A DNA stretch of 5,251 nt from DATFAS01 sp035254305 (lineage in GTDB: Bacteria > Bacillota > Bacilli > Aneurinibacillales > RAOX-1). Below the pieces are notes generated by a model. The model saw nothing but the letters and a program-made list of their open reading frames with translations. It did not search any database and was not told where the DNA came from. The stretch covers positions 1 to 5,251 of the forward strand of contig DATFAS010000244.1 in assembly GCA_035254305.1 (NCBI GenBank), written 5' to 3'. Position numbers and translations under genes: made by a program. This document shows positions 1 through 4,575 of this stretch, piece after piece (position 1 is the first letter of the stretch; the number at the start of each line of letters is the position of its first letter).

Positions 1-11
1 TCTAGAGGATC
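1..11. other. Possible cloning-vector junction
   Basis: The first eleven bases, TCTAGAGGATC, are identical to the XbaI-BamHI stretch of the pUC/M13 polylinker and end on GATC. This is what a Sau3AI fragment ligated into a BamHI site would look like. It could also be natural sequence, because the partial reading frame continues through it without a stop. The far end of the window shows no vector-like bases. Confidence 0.4.
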
Positions 12-148
12 TGATTAAAAGAGATTTACTTAATGATGGCTATTCAGAAGAGGATTTCGCTAAAAAGATTCCGGAACGAAAAAAGGAGTTAGCTAAAATC
101 CCCCAAGACCTAATAATACTGTACCTAATAATCGATATGAAGCCATGA
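2..148 (+). CDS. 3' end of an unrecognised gene (partial)
   Basis: An open frame enters from the left edge and runs 48 codons to a TGA at 146-148. The visible peptide begins LEDLIKRDLLNDGYSEEDF and continues into a lysine- and glutamate-rich helical stretch (KKIPERKKELAKI), then a short hydrophobic tail ending DMKP. The charged, helical first 35 residues look like real coding sequence. The last 18 codons lie antisense to the end of the minus-strand membrane gene, so the two genes converge and overlap by 56 bases. I do not recognise the family. If bases 1-11 are vector, the first codons are not native. The hydrophobic tail may be frame-shifted read-through rather than the natural C-terminus. 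Confidence 0.4.
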   Translation, partial: LEDLIKRDLLNDGYSEEDFAKKIPERKKELAKIPQDLIILYLIIDMKP

Positions 149-296
149 ACGATTCTTGTAAAATACCAAACTGTGAAGTATCCATACTGCCACCAGCACT
201 TCGTAAATATTCACTGGCAGAATTAAGTCCCCATATTGTGCTTTTCATTAGAATCCATGCTCCTACGATAGCGATAATAACTGAAACTATTTTCAT
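93..296 (-). CDS. Small membrane protein, 67 aa, unknown function
   Basis: The product is predicted to sit in the cytoplasmic membrane. Residues 3-24 (IVSVIIAIVGAWILMKSTIWGL) form a good transmembrane helix and residues 55-67 (RLLGTVLLGLGGF) a second, short one. They flank a polar middle, SASEYLRSAGGSMDTSQ. No catalytic motif is visible and I cannot name the family. The ATG at 296 has no ribosome binding site at normal distance. A good GAGGTGG at 320-326 instead serves an ATG at 308-310, which opens a five-codon frame (MKNSL) whose TGA overlaps this ATG as ATGA. Translation is therefore either coupled to that leader, or the gene once began at 310 and lost its frame. The alternative that this is a shadow frame is less likely, given the clean membrane-protein pattern. 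Confidence 0.6.
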   Translation of the reverse strand: MKIVSVIIAIVGAWILMKSTIWGLNSASEYLRSAGGSMDTSQFGILQESFMASYRLLGTVLLGLGGF

Positions 297-310
297 AAGG
301 AATTTTTCAT
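293..310 (-). CDS. Five-codon leader ORF (MKNSL)
   Basis: ATG-AAA-AAT-TCC-TTA-TGA reads on the minus strand with a GAGGTGG ribosome binding site at 320-326, nine bases upstream. Its stop codon overlaps the ATG of the 67-aa membrane gene by four bases (ATGA), a classic layout for translational coupling. It may equally be the true start of the membrane gene followed by a frameshift, so the entry is tentative. Confidence 0.3.
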   Translation of the reverse strand: MKNSL

Positions 311-405
311 TTATCTATACCACCTCATACTCTAAGACGAATTTACTTGAAAAAGCTTCCAATTTCGGCTTGCTTCATTCACCTATCAGTATAAGCAACT
401 AGAAT

Positions 406-430
406 AGGAGCTGTGTTTAGATTGGCTCCT
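406..430. repeat. Hairpin AGGAGC...GCTCCT
   Basis: A 6-bp perfect stem (406-411 with 425-430) encloses a 13-base loop. No T-run follows on either strand, so it is not a canonical intrinsic terminator. Its role is unknown and it may be chance. Confidence 0.3.
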
Positions 431-501
431 TAAGTAAAGATTCTCGTAGTGTAAATGACCTTGTCGAATGGTTCGATGGGTGAGAATGGTGTTAGATGAG
501 G

Positions 502-519
502 TATTAAGCCCTCTTAATA
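502..519. repeat. Dyad TATTAAG-CCCT-CTTAATA upstream of the promoter
   Basis: A 7-bp perfect inverted repeat with a 4-base loop ends ten bases before the -35 box of the esterase/PadR promoter. It could be a further protein-binding dyad or a weak hairpin. Its sequence does not match the PadR-type palindromes at 534 and 565. Confidence 0.4.
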
Positions 520-528
520 TAATTTCAT

Positions 529-557
529 TTGACTATAGTCTAATTAGACTATATAAT
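529..557 (+). promoter_or_regulatory. SigA-type promoter of the esterase/PadR operon
   Basis: The -35 box is TTGACT (529-534) and the -10 box is TATAAT (552-557), with an ideal 17-bp spacer. Transcription should start near 564-565. The promoter is almost consensus, so expression would be high unless repressed. The spacer is filled by a palindrome. Confidence 0.85.
534..553. promoter_or_regulatory. Operator O1: 20-bp perfect palindrome, probable PadR site
   Basis: TATAGTCTAATTAGACTATA is a perfect palindrome centred between 543 and 544. It spans the promoter spacer and touches both the last base of the -35 box and the first two bases of the -10 box. A dimer bound here would exclude RNA polymerase. 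The PadR gene is the second gene of the operon, and PadR proteins commonly repress their own operon through such palindromes. The match of protein to site is inferred. Confidence 0.75.
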
Positions 558-564
558 ATTTTTG

Positions 565-580
565 GTCTAATTAGACTATA
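565..580. promoter_or_regulatory. Operator O2: second copy of the palindrome at the +1 site
   Basis: GTCTAATTAGACTATA repeats bases 538-553 exactly, 27 bp downstream. The inner 12 bp (565-576) are palindromic and the right half-site is identical to O1, while the left outer arm has decayed. It lies over the expected transcription start, so two dimers could bind in tandem. The 27-bp spacing is about 2.5 helical turns and would place them on opposite faces. Confidence 0.7.
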
Positions 581-607
581 GTAGTGATGTAAAGGAGTGA
601 AGACTAA

Positions 608-1450
608 ATGATAAAGTCATTCTTAATGTTGGGGCAGTCGAATATGGCGGGACGTGGATTTTTGCATGAAGTCGATCCTATCTATCATGAAAAAATAAAA
701 ATGCTGCGCAATGGACAGTGGCAGATGATGACAGAGCCAATTAATTACGACCGTCCGGTTTCCGGTGTAAGCCTGGCGGCGTCTTTTGCCGATGCCTGGT
801 CGAAAGCCAATCCCGACGAAGAAATTGGTTTGATTCCTTGTGCGGACGGTGGCAGTTCCTTGAATGACTGGCATCCGGAAGGCATCCTTTTTCAGCATGC
901 TTTGTCCGAAGCCCGCTTCGCCCTGCGGTCCAGTCAAATCTGCGGAATCCTTTGGCACCAGGGTGAGAGTGACAGTCATCGTTCGCTACATGAAACTTAT
1001 TACAAGAAATTAACCCTTATCATCGAGACCCTAAGAAACGAATTGAATCTTGATGAGGTGCCATTGATCATTGGCGGACTTGGTGATTTCCTTGGGAAGA
1101 CCGGTTTTGGACAGCACGCGACAGAGTATCGACAGGTCAATGAACAATTGCAGCACTTCGCTAACGAACAGCAAAATTGTTATTTTGTAACAGCGGCAGA
1201 TTTGACCGCGAATCCTGATGGCATTCATTTAGACGCGGTTTCGCAACGCAAATTCGGCTACCGCTATTTCGAGGCTTTTTCGAAAAAGTGTCATGTTCTG
1301 GAACCCATCCCGGGGGAGGAGCAGTCGCTGAAAGTGGAGTGTGACTATTCGAAAACAGAACGGATTTACCTTCATAGCATGGATTTGGCTTCGGGTAAAA
1401 TCACGTACGCGGAATTCGAAGCGCAGATGGTAAAGGTGATGCAGCCTTGA
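608..1450 (+). CDS. Sialate-O-acetylesterase-like SGNH hydrolase (carbohydrate esterase)
   Basis: The 280-aa product belongs to the SASA/CE6-like branch of SGNH hydrolases, which remove acetyl groups from sugars. Visible motifs are GQSNMAG (residues 9-15) with nucleophile Ser11, GGSSLNDW (81-88), WHQGESD (116-122), and the C-terminal DGIHLD (204-209) supplying Asp204 and His207. There is no signal peptide and residues 3-8 are the first beta strand, so it acts in the cytoplasm, presumably on imported sugar or another ester. The hydrolase fold ends near residue 230. About 50 further residues, containing SKTERIYLHSMDLASGKIT, form an extension I cannot assign. The ATG follows AAAGGAG (591-597) with a 10-base gap. 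It is first in an operon with the PadR gene, overlapping it by 4 bases, under a PadR-type double operator. The substrate is unknown; sialate is only the family label. Confidence 0.85.
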   Translation: MIKSFLMLGQSNMAGRGFLHEVDPIYHEKIKMLRNGQWQMMTEPINYDRPVSGVSLAASFADAWSKANPDEEIGLIPCADGGSSLNDWHPEGILFQHALSEARFALRSSQICGILWHQGESDSHRSLHETYYKKLTLIIETLRNELNLDEVPLIIGGLGDFLGKTGFGQHATEYRQVNEQLQHFANEQQNCYFVTAADLTANPDGIHLDAVSQRKFGYRYFEAFSKKCHVLEPIPGEEQSLKVECDYSKTERIYLHSMDLASGKITYAEFEAQMVKVMQP

Positions 1451-1986
1451 TCCCCTTACTCATCCTTGGCTTGCTCATCCAAAACCCTGGCGCTCACGGA
1501 TACGAACTACTGGCTTTAATGGAAAAACGCCATTACAAATACATTGTAAACTTCACGAAAGGCTCGTTTTATTACAATCTGCAACAACTTGAAGAAAAAG
1601 GTTGGATTGAACAGATTCAGCAGAAACCTTCAACCATTGAACGTGAGATTCGGAACTTTAAAATCACTGGATCGGGAATGGCTGAATTCGAAAAATTAAT
1701 GGTCAAATACGGTACCAAATCGGAATATGTGAACCTGCAATTTTATGGGGCGCTGCTCTTTGCCAATGAATACGACAAAAACAAATTGCTGGAACTGATC
1801 CAATCGCAAATCGACCAGACTAAAACCCGAATCGCCCTCCTTGATGAATACCTGTCCAACACACAAGAACTTCCCGGCACAATCGATTACTACCGCCGCA
1901 TGAACGAAAATTCCCGTTCCCATCACTTAATTAACTTAGAGTGGTTTGAACAATTGAAAGCAGAAATAGAGGGACCTGTTGCATAA
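1447..1986 (+). CDS. PadR-family transcriptional regulator
   Basis: This is a 179-aa PadR protein. The winged helix occupies about residues 1-90: IPLLILGLLIQNPGAHGYEL opens it, TKGSFYYNLQQLEEKGWI (37-54) contains the recognition helix, and EREIRNFKITGSG (65-77) is the wing. Residues 95-175 form the alpha-helical dimerisation domain of the Vir_act_alpha_C type seen in the longer PadR subfamily. The start is TTG at 1447, overlapping the esterase TGA as TTGA. An AAGGTGAT site at 1433-1440 at suitable distance supports it, and the family normally begins right at this motif. Overlap implies coupled translation. It most likely represses its own operon through the palindromes at 534 and 565 and is released by an aromatic or other small ligand; that ligand is not known. 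The C-terminus GPVA ends at TAA, directly before a hairpin. Confidence 0.9.
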   Translation: MIPLLILGLLIQNPGAHGYELLALMEKRHYKYIVNFTKGSFYYNLQQLEEKGWIEQIQQKPSTIEREIRNFKITGSGMAEFEKLMVKYGTKSEYVNLQFYGALLFANEYDKNKLLELIQSQIDQTKTRIALLDEYLSNTQELPGTIDYYRRMNENSRSHHLINLEWFEQLKAEIEGPVA

Positions 1987-2013
1987 TAAAAAAAGAAGCT
2001 AAATAAACTGTTC

Positions 2014-2064
2014 CCCATAGAATGGACACTTTGAAAAAAGTGGTTAGACTGTGGGAGCCTTTTT
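2014..2064 (+). terminator. Likely intrinsic terminator of the esterase/PadR operon
   Basis: CCCATAG (2014-2020) pairs with CTGTGGG (2049-2055), with one G-U pair. Inside it sits a second perfect hairpin, CACTTT-GAAA-AAAGTG (2027-2042). Five T residues follow at 2060-2064 after a 4-base gap. The position, 28 bases after the PadR stop, fits a terminator. The motif AATGGACACTTT also recalls ends of some insertion sequences, so an IS-end remnant doing this job is possible. Confidence 0.55.
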
Positions 2065-2065
2065 G

Positions 2066-2300
2066 TATATTGGTAATGGCTTCTAAAGATAACCAGGTAT
2101 CATTATTGTGTTAAACTCCCTCTATAAACAAATGCAGATCTCGGTTTTTATCTTGTTTTCTTCGTTTTTCATGTGGGTTGAGTTTATTAGATACATGATT
2201 GAACGGAAGATAGTTGTACTAATGTATTTTTTTGGGGGCAAGGAGCGAAAAAGATCCATGCTACCTCATCATCCACTTTCATAAAACGGATGTTAAGTTA
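2066..2300. other. Intergenic DNA, no gene seen
   Basis: This AT-rich stretch contains many stops in all frames and no ribosome binding site with a coding frame behind it. It separates the PadR operon from the IS110 remnant. The T-run and G-run at 2226-2237 (seven T, five G) is a local composition oddity. No tRNA, rRNA or protein-coding signal was recognised. Confidence 0.5.
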
Positions 2301-2305
2301 ATGTA

Positions 2306-2460
2306 TGGTCGCACCAGTAGATCTCCACATGTCTCATGGGGGTCTACCCTCCCATATCTCACAGAGTCTACGCTCCCAAATTCCTTCGTTCAACCTTTCC
2401 ATGAGGTGGATGTCAGTCATGCTGCCCGACAGGGTCCTAGCCCGTATTTTAACTCCTTTA
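2306..2460 (-). other. Hairpin-rich noncoding segment beyond the IS110 transposase, possible RNA-coding IS end
   Basis: The segment holds several hairpins in a row: TGGT-CGC-ACCA (2306-2316), then GTAGA (2317-2321) with TCTAC (2343-2347) enclosing a second CC-CATG/CATG-GG stem, and CCC-GACA-GGG in 2424-2433. An imperfect direct repeat, GTCTACCCTCCCATAT at 2342 and GTCTACGCTCCCAAAT at 2366, differs at two positions. Two overlapping plus-strand frames here show no recognisable protein and no ribosome binding site. It lies just past the 3' end of the transposase. IS110-family elements carry noncoding ends that, in studied members, encode a bridge RNA (upstream in the IS110 group, downstream in the IS1111 group). 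Assigning that role here is inference. Confidence 0.3.
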
Positions 2461-2552
2461 CTGACTAATCCGCGCTTCAGATGTCTACTAAACTTCAAAC
2501 CAACTTAACCAGAAAATTTCAGAGAAAATCTATGCTGCAACCGTCATAGAGG

Positions 2553-3335
2553 TTATTCCATATGAGGAATATCGCTCAACATTCTTTCTTCACTAAACTC
2601 ACATTGTTTCTTGCCAATGGTAAACAACACTCGAATTAATTTGTTACAGATAGCTATGAGTGATTGCATCTTCTTCAATGGGTTATTTGAACGTTTTGTA
2701 AAATACTGATGTAACGCCTTGAAAGCAGAATTTTTAGCGACTAAGGGCATAACTACACGGAAGAGGAGAGCTCTAAGCTTCTTCCTGCCTCTCTTCGTAA
2801 TCTTGGTTTGTCCTTTGTGCTTACCCGATGTATTTTCTTTTAGGCTTAATCCTGCCAGCTTTATAATCTGTTTTGGATGAGAATAATACGTTAAATCACC
2901 AACCTCGGCGAAAAAGCCTGCAATCGTGTCTCTACCAATCCCTTTAATGGCCAGCATTTGATCTACGCCGGGGATTGTTCAAGTAAGCTATCAATCTTTG
3001 AATCTAGCTCTTCAAATCTTTCTTTAATGAGCGTGTACTTCTCTAAGTTTAATCGCTTGTTCTCTAAGAAAATGAACGAGATTCATCCAATAATTTCCTG
3101 TAGGTTCAACTCCAATGACGGTCTTCTCCATAACATGTTCTTCAGTTATTTGTTGAATCCAAGCTAGAAAACCTTCGAAGCCGGACCTCGTTTTTTCAAA
3201 GGTATAAGGTTTTCCAAACTCTAGTCCTCTAAAGTCTTGTGCACGTGCAACATGCTTAAATTTCGCAATGTCTACACCTATAATTAAGGTTTGTGAAGTA
3301 ATTTGATCGATCTTATGATTTTGGTTATAATTCAT
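2553..3335 (-). pseudogene. IS110-family transposase, internally deleted and frameshifted
   Basis: The ATG at 3335 has a strong AGGAGG (3343-3348) seven bases upstream. Residues 1-97 are the start of the RuvC-like DEDD domain, with LIIGVDIAK (first Asp at residue 22) and GVEPTGNYW (Glu77). The frame then runs to a stop at 3024-3026. In the next frame the chain continues EKYTLIKERFEELDSKIDSLLEQ, a helix normally just before the C-terminal domain, so roughly 130-170 middle codons, including the last two catalytic Asp, are gone. A second shift near 2975 (CAATCCCC where CAAATCCCC is expected) leads into IPGVDQMLAIKGIG and the Transposase_20 domain with LSLKENTSGKHKGQ, carrying the conserved Ser. 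The C-terminal part ends at 2553. The protein cannot be made or be active. The family is confidently recognised; deletion size is estimated from its usual 400-430 aa. Confidence 0.9.
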
Positions 3336-3364
3336 TTTGCAGCCTCCTGATATGTAAGTTAATA

Positions 3365-3391
3365 GTCCTTTTTGCCGGCCAGCGTTAGGAC
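3365..3391. repeat. Hairpin in the leader of the transposase gene
   Basis: GTCCT (3365-3369) pairs with AGGAC (3387-3391) and encloses the G+C-rich palindrome GCCGGC (3374-3379). It lies about 30 bases upstream of the transposase start, on the side where IS110-group elements keep their RNA-coding left end. It could be part of such an RNA or simply a leader structure. Confidence 0.35.
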
Positions 3392-3459
3392 AAGACTTAT
3401 GATACAAAGAGGCTATTTTATGTTCAAACCTCATATTTCTTTATTACAGGAATGCTGCC

Positions 3460-3471
3460 CTTTAGCTAAAG
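3460..3471. repeat. 12-bp palindrome CTTTAGCTAAAG
   Basis: This perfect palindrome lies seven bases before the terminator-like hairpin and outside the recognisable IS leader. It may mark the edge of the IS or be part of a small repeated element. No copy occurs elsewhere in the window. Confidence 0.35.
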
Positions 3472-3477
3472 AACGAT

Positions 3478-3499
3478 GACCTTAAACGGTCTTTTTTTT
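3478..3499 (+). terminator. Terminator-like hairpin upstream of the MerR operon
   Basis: GACC (3478-3481) and GGTC (3488-3491) form a short 4-bp stem around TTAAAC, followed by eight T residues. The stem is weak but the T-run is strong. On the plus strand it would shield the MerR-ClpP promoter from read-through. Confidence 0.45.
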
Positions 3500-3527
3500 A
3501 TTTGGGATTACTGATCTGTTTTCGTAT

Positions 3528-3557
3528 TTGACAACCAATCTGATGTTACACTAAAAT
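3528..3557 (+). promoter_or_regulatory. SigA-type promoter of the MerR-ClpP operon
   Basis: TTGACA (3528-3533) is a perfect -35 box and TAAAAT (3552-3557) a good -10 box, with an 18-bp spacer. The start point should fall near 3563-3566. The spacer is slightly long, as at many MerR-controlled promoters, though shorter than the 19-20 bp typical of the metal-responsive ones. The heptad repeat GGTCAAA of the clp repressor CtsR is not present. Confidence 0.75.
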
Positions 3558-3566
3558 GTATATGTG

Positions 3567-3578
3567 ACAGTCAACTGT
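3567..3578. promoter_or_regulatory. Candidate operator ACAGT-CA-ACTGT
   Basis: A palindrome with 5-bp arms and a 2-bp centre lies just after the expected transcription start and just before the ribosome binding site of the MerR gene. It overlaps a second small dyad, TGAC-A-GTCA (3565-3573). Binding of the MerR protein or another regulator here would block transcription; this is inference. Confidence 0.4.
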
Positions 3579-3593
3579 AAAGGTGGTGTTAAA

Positions 3594-4013
3594 ATGAATA
3601 CCTATACTGCGAAACAACTAACCGAAATACTTCAAAGTGAAAATGTGGACATCAATTTAAGAACGGTCAGATATTACACACAAATAGGGCTTCTCCCCCA
3701 TTTAGAAGTGGTTGGGAACAAACGGGTTTATACCGATACTCATTTATACTACTTGCGAGCCATTATTACGCTATCTAAGACTGGACAATCGTTAGCTGAC
3801 ATTCAGGAAAAACTTAAAAATCTTACGACAGAGGAAGTACAAAAAATTGGAGAACAAATCTCCCTATACAGCCCGGAAAACATCATTGGAAACGAAACAC
3901 ATAAGGTAAGTGAAGATGTTTTTATCACGTTAGGTCCAAGGATTTCTGCCGAACTTAAAACAAAAGTTATCGATTCCGTAACACAAATTTTAAAACAGGG
4001 GGAATCAAAATGA
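3594..4013 (+). CDS. MerR-family transcriptional regulator
   Basis: The 139-aa product starts with a MerR winged helix: TAKQLTEIL (5-13), RTVRYYTQIGLLP (23-35), wing GNKRVYTD (41-48) and YLRAIITLSKTGQSLADIQEKL (53-74). The remainder is unlike metal or drug sensors of the family. It has no cysteine anywhere, no long dimerisation coil, and a C-terminal part, VFITLGPRISAELKTKVIDS, that I cannot match to a ligand domain. I chose the ATG at 3594 because AAAGGTGG (3579-3586) precedes it at 7 bases; a GTG at 3564 in frame has no such site and lies at the predicted transcription start. The stop overlaps the next gene as ATGA, so translation is coupled. It probably controls this operon, which contains the ClpP subunit. 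Confidence 0.85.
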   Translation: MNTYTAKQLTEILQSENVDINLRTVRYYTQIGLLPHLEVVGNKRVYTDTHLYYLRAIITLSKTGQSLADIQEKLKNLTTEEVQKIGEQISLYSPENIIGNETHKVSEDVFITLGPRISAELKTKVIDSVTQILKQGESK

Positions 4014-4543
4014 TTACCATACGATCTGCTAAATCACACATGGAAAATGAAGAAGGAATGAATCATTTATGGATCAAGATCATCCCACCTGAAGAACTCA
4101 CAGAACAAACTTGCATTCATATCGATTTGCCGAAAGGTGTACAACGATTACCGAATGTAAATGGATATAAGGAAAATGAGCAAGGATGGATTTACATTGA
4201 TGAGATTACCTTCCAACACGATTTATTGATCGAAATCTATACAACCTCCTCTATTGAATGTGGTGACAGCACAATTTTTGCCCAAGTGGTTTTTAAACAA
4301 CAGAATCAAGAAGATATAGTGATGGACTCCTCACTTTGTTTACCTATAGTTAGTGAGGAGTCAATGGATCAACTGGTCGTGGATGAAGAAGTGGTTTCAC
4401 TGGTTAAAAGGAAACTTGCAGAACGATCAGAAGGCGACACAGTTAAAGGTAAAGAAAGGGATTATGTTGTTATTCATCCTAAACTTTATGAATTAAGCAT
4501 TGAAATGACGGAATTGGAAAAGAAGTACAGAATTACTTTCTAA
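4010..4543 (+). CDS. Unrecognised 177-aa soluble protein between MerR and ClpP
   Basis: I do not recognise this protein. It has no signal peptide and no membrane helix, so it should be cytoplasmic. Residues 18-115 alternate hydrophobic and polar positions in short runs (HLWIKIIPPEEL, CIHIDLPKGVQRL, GWIYIDEITF, LLIEIYTTSS, TIFAQVVFK), which suggests a beta-sandwich. Residues 116-150 are strongly charged and helical (EESMDQLVVDEEVVSLVKRKLAERSE) and the end is YRITF. It has three cysteines (35, 84, 110). The ATG overlaps the MerR stop by four bases and has GGGGGA just upstream. ClpP follows 32 bases later. This tight position suggests a partner of one or both neighbours: a ClpP adaptor, a dedicated substrate, or a signal-binding protein for the regulator. 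None of these is shown by the sequence. Confidence 0.8.
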   Translation: MITIRSAKSHMENEEGMNHLWIKIIPPEELTEQTCIHIDLPKGVQRLPNVNGYKENEQGWIYIDEITFQHDLLIEIYTTSSIECGDSTIFAQVVFKQQNQEDIVMDSSLCLPIVSEESMDQLVVDEEVVSLVKRKLAERSEGDTVKGKERDYVVIHPKLYELSIEMTELEKKYRITF

Positions 4544-4575
4544 ATTCCAACAATAAACATGAAGGAGCAAAACGA

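Larger units (their letters stand above)
311..528. other. Intergenic region without a gene
   Basis: No reading frame here has a ribosome binding site and a convincing protein. The stretch separates the minus-strand membrane gene from the plus-strand esterase operon, so it should hold the promoter of the membrane gene. I found no convincing minus-strand -35/-10 pair. Two hairpins (406-430 and 502-519) are listed separately. Confidence 0.5.
2306..3400 (-). mobile_element. Remnant of an IS110-family insertion sequence
   Basis: A broken IS110-type transposase gene (2553-3335, minus strand) with noncoding flanks marks a dead element. The limits given are estimates: I could not find terminal repeats or a target duplication, and many IS110 elements have neither. 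Adding back the missing part of the transposase would give about 1.5 kb, which is normal for the family. It stands between two unrelated operons. Confidence 0.6.

Noticed and set aside
145..402. Plus-strand 85-codon frame
   Set aside because: It is antisense to the small membrane gene for most of its length, has no ribosome binding site and no recognisable protein pattern.
623..979. Minus-strand 118-codon frame inside the esterase gene
   Set aside because: It is a shadow of a confidently identified gene; the peptide is low in structure and lacks any motif.
2317..2381. CRISPR-like repeat
   Set aside because: Only two imperfect copies of a 16-base unit exist, with no regular spacers or cas genes.
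2232..2508. Two overlapping plus-strand frames of 78 and 67 codons (starting at 2232 and 2305)
   Set aside because: No ribosome binding site precedes either, the peptides show no family pattern, and both run through hairpin-rich noncoding DNA next to the IS remnant.
2294..3363. TAAGTTAAT present on both sides of the IS remnant (2294-2302 and 3355-3363)
   Set aside because: A 9-base AT-rich match over a kilobase is easily chance, and the right copy lies inside the transposase leader, not at a clear end.
3336..3434. Extended start of the transposase at 3434
   Set aside because: The strong AGGAGG at 3343-3348 and family N-termini both point to the ATG at 3335; the extra 33 residues do not resemble the family.
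3564..3593. GTG start for the MerR gene ten codons upstream
   Set aside because: It has no ribosome binding site and coincides with the predicted transcription start; the ATG at 3594 has AAGGTGG at proper distance.
3500..3593. CtsR operator in front of the ClpP operon
   Set aside because: The tandem heptad GGTCAAA is not present; only an isolated GTCAA occurs.
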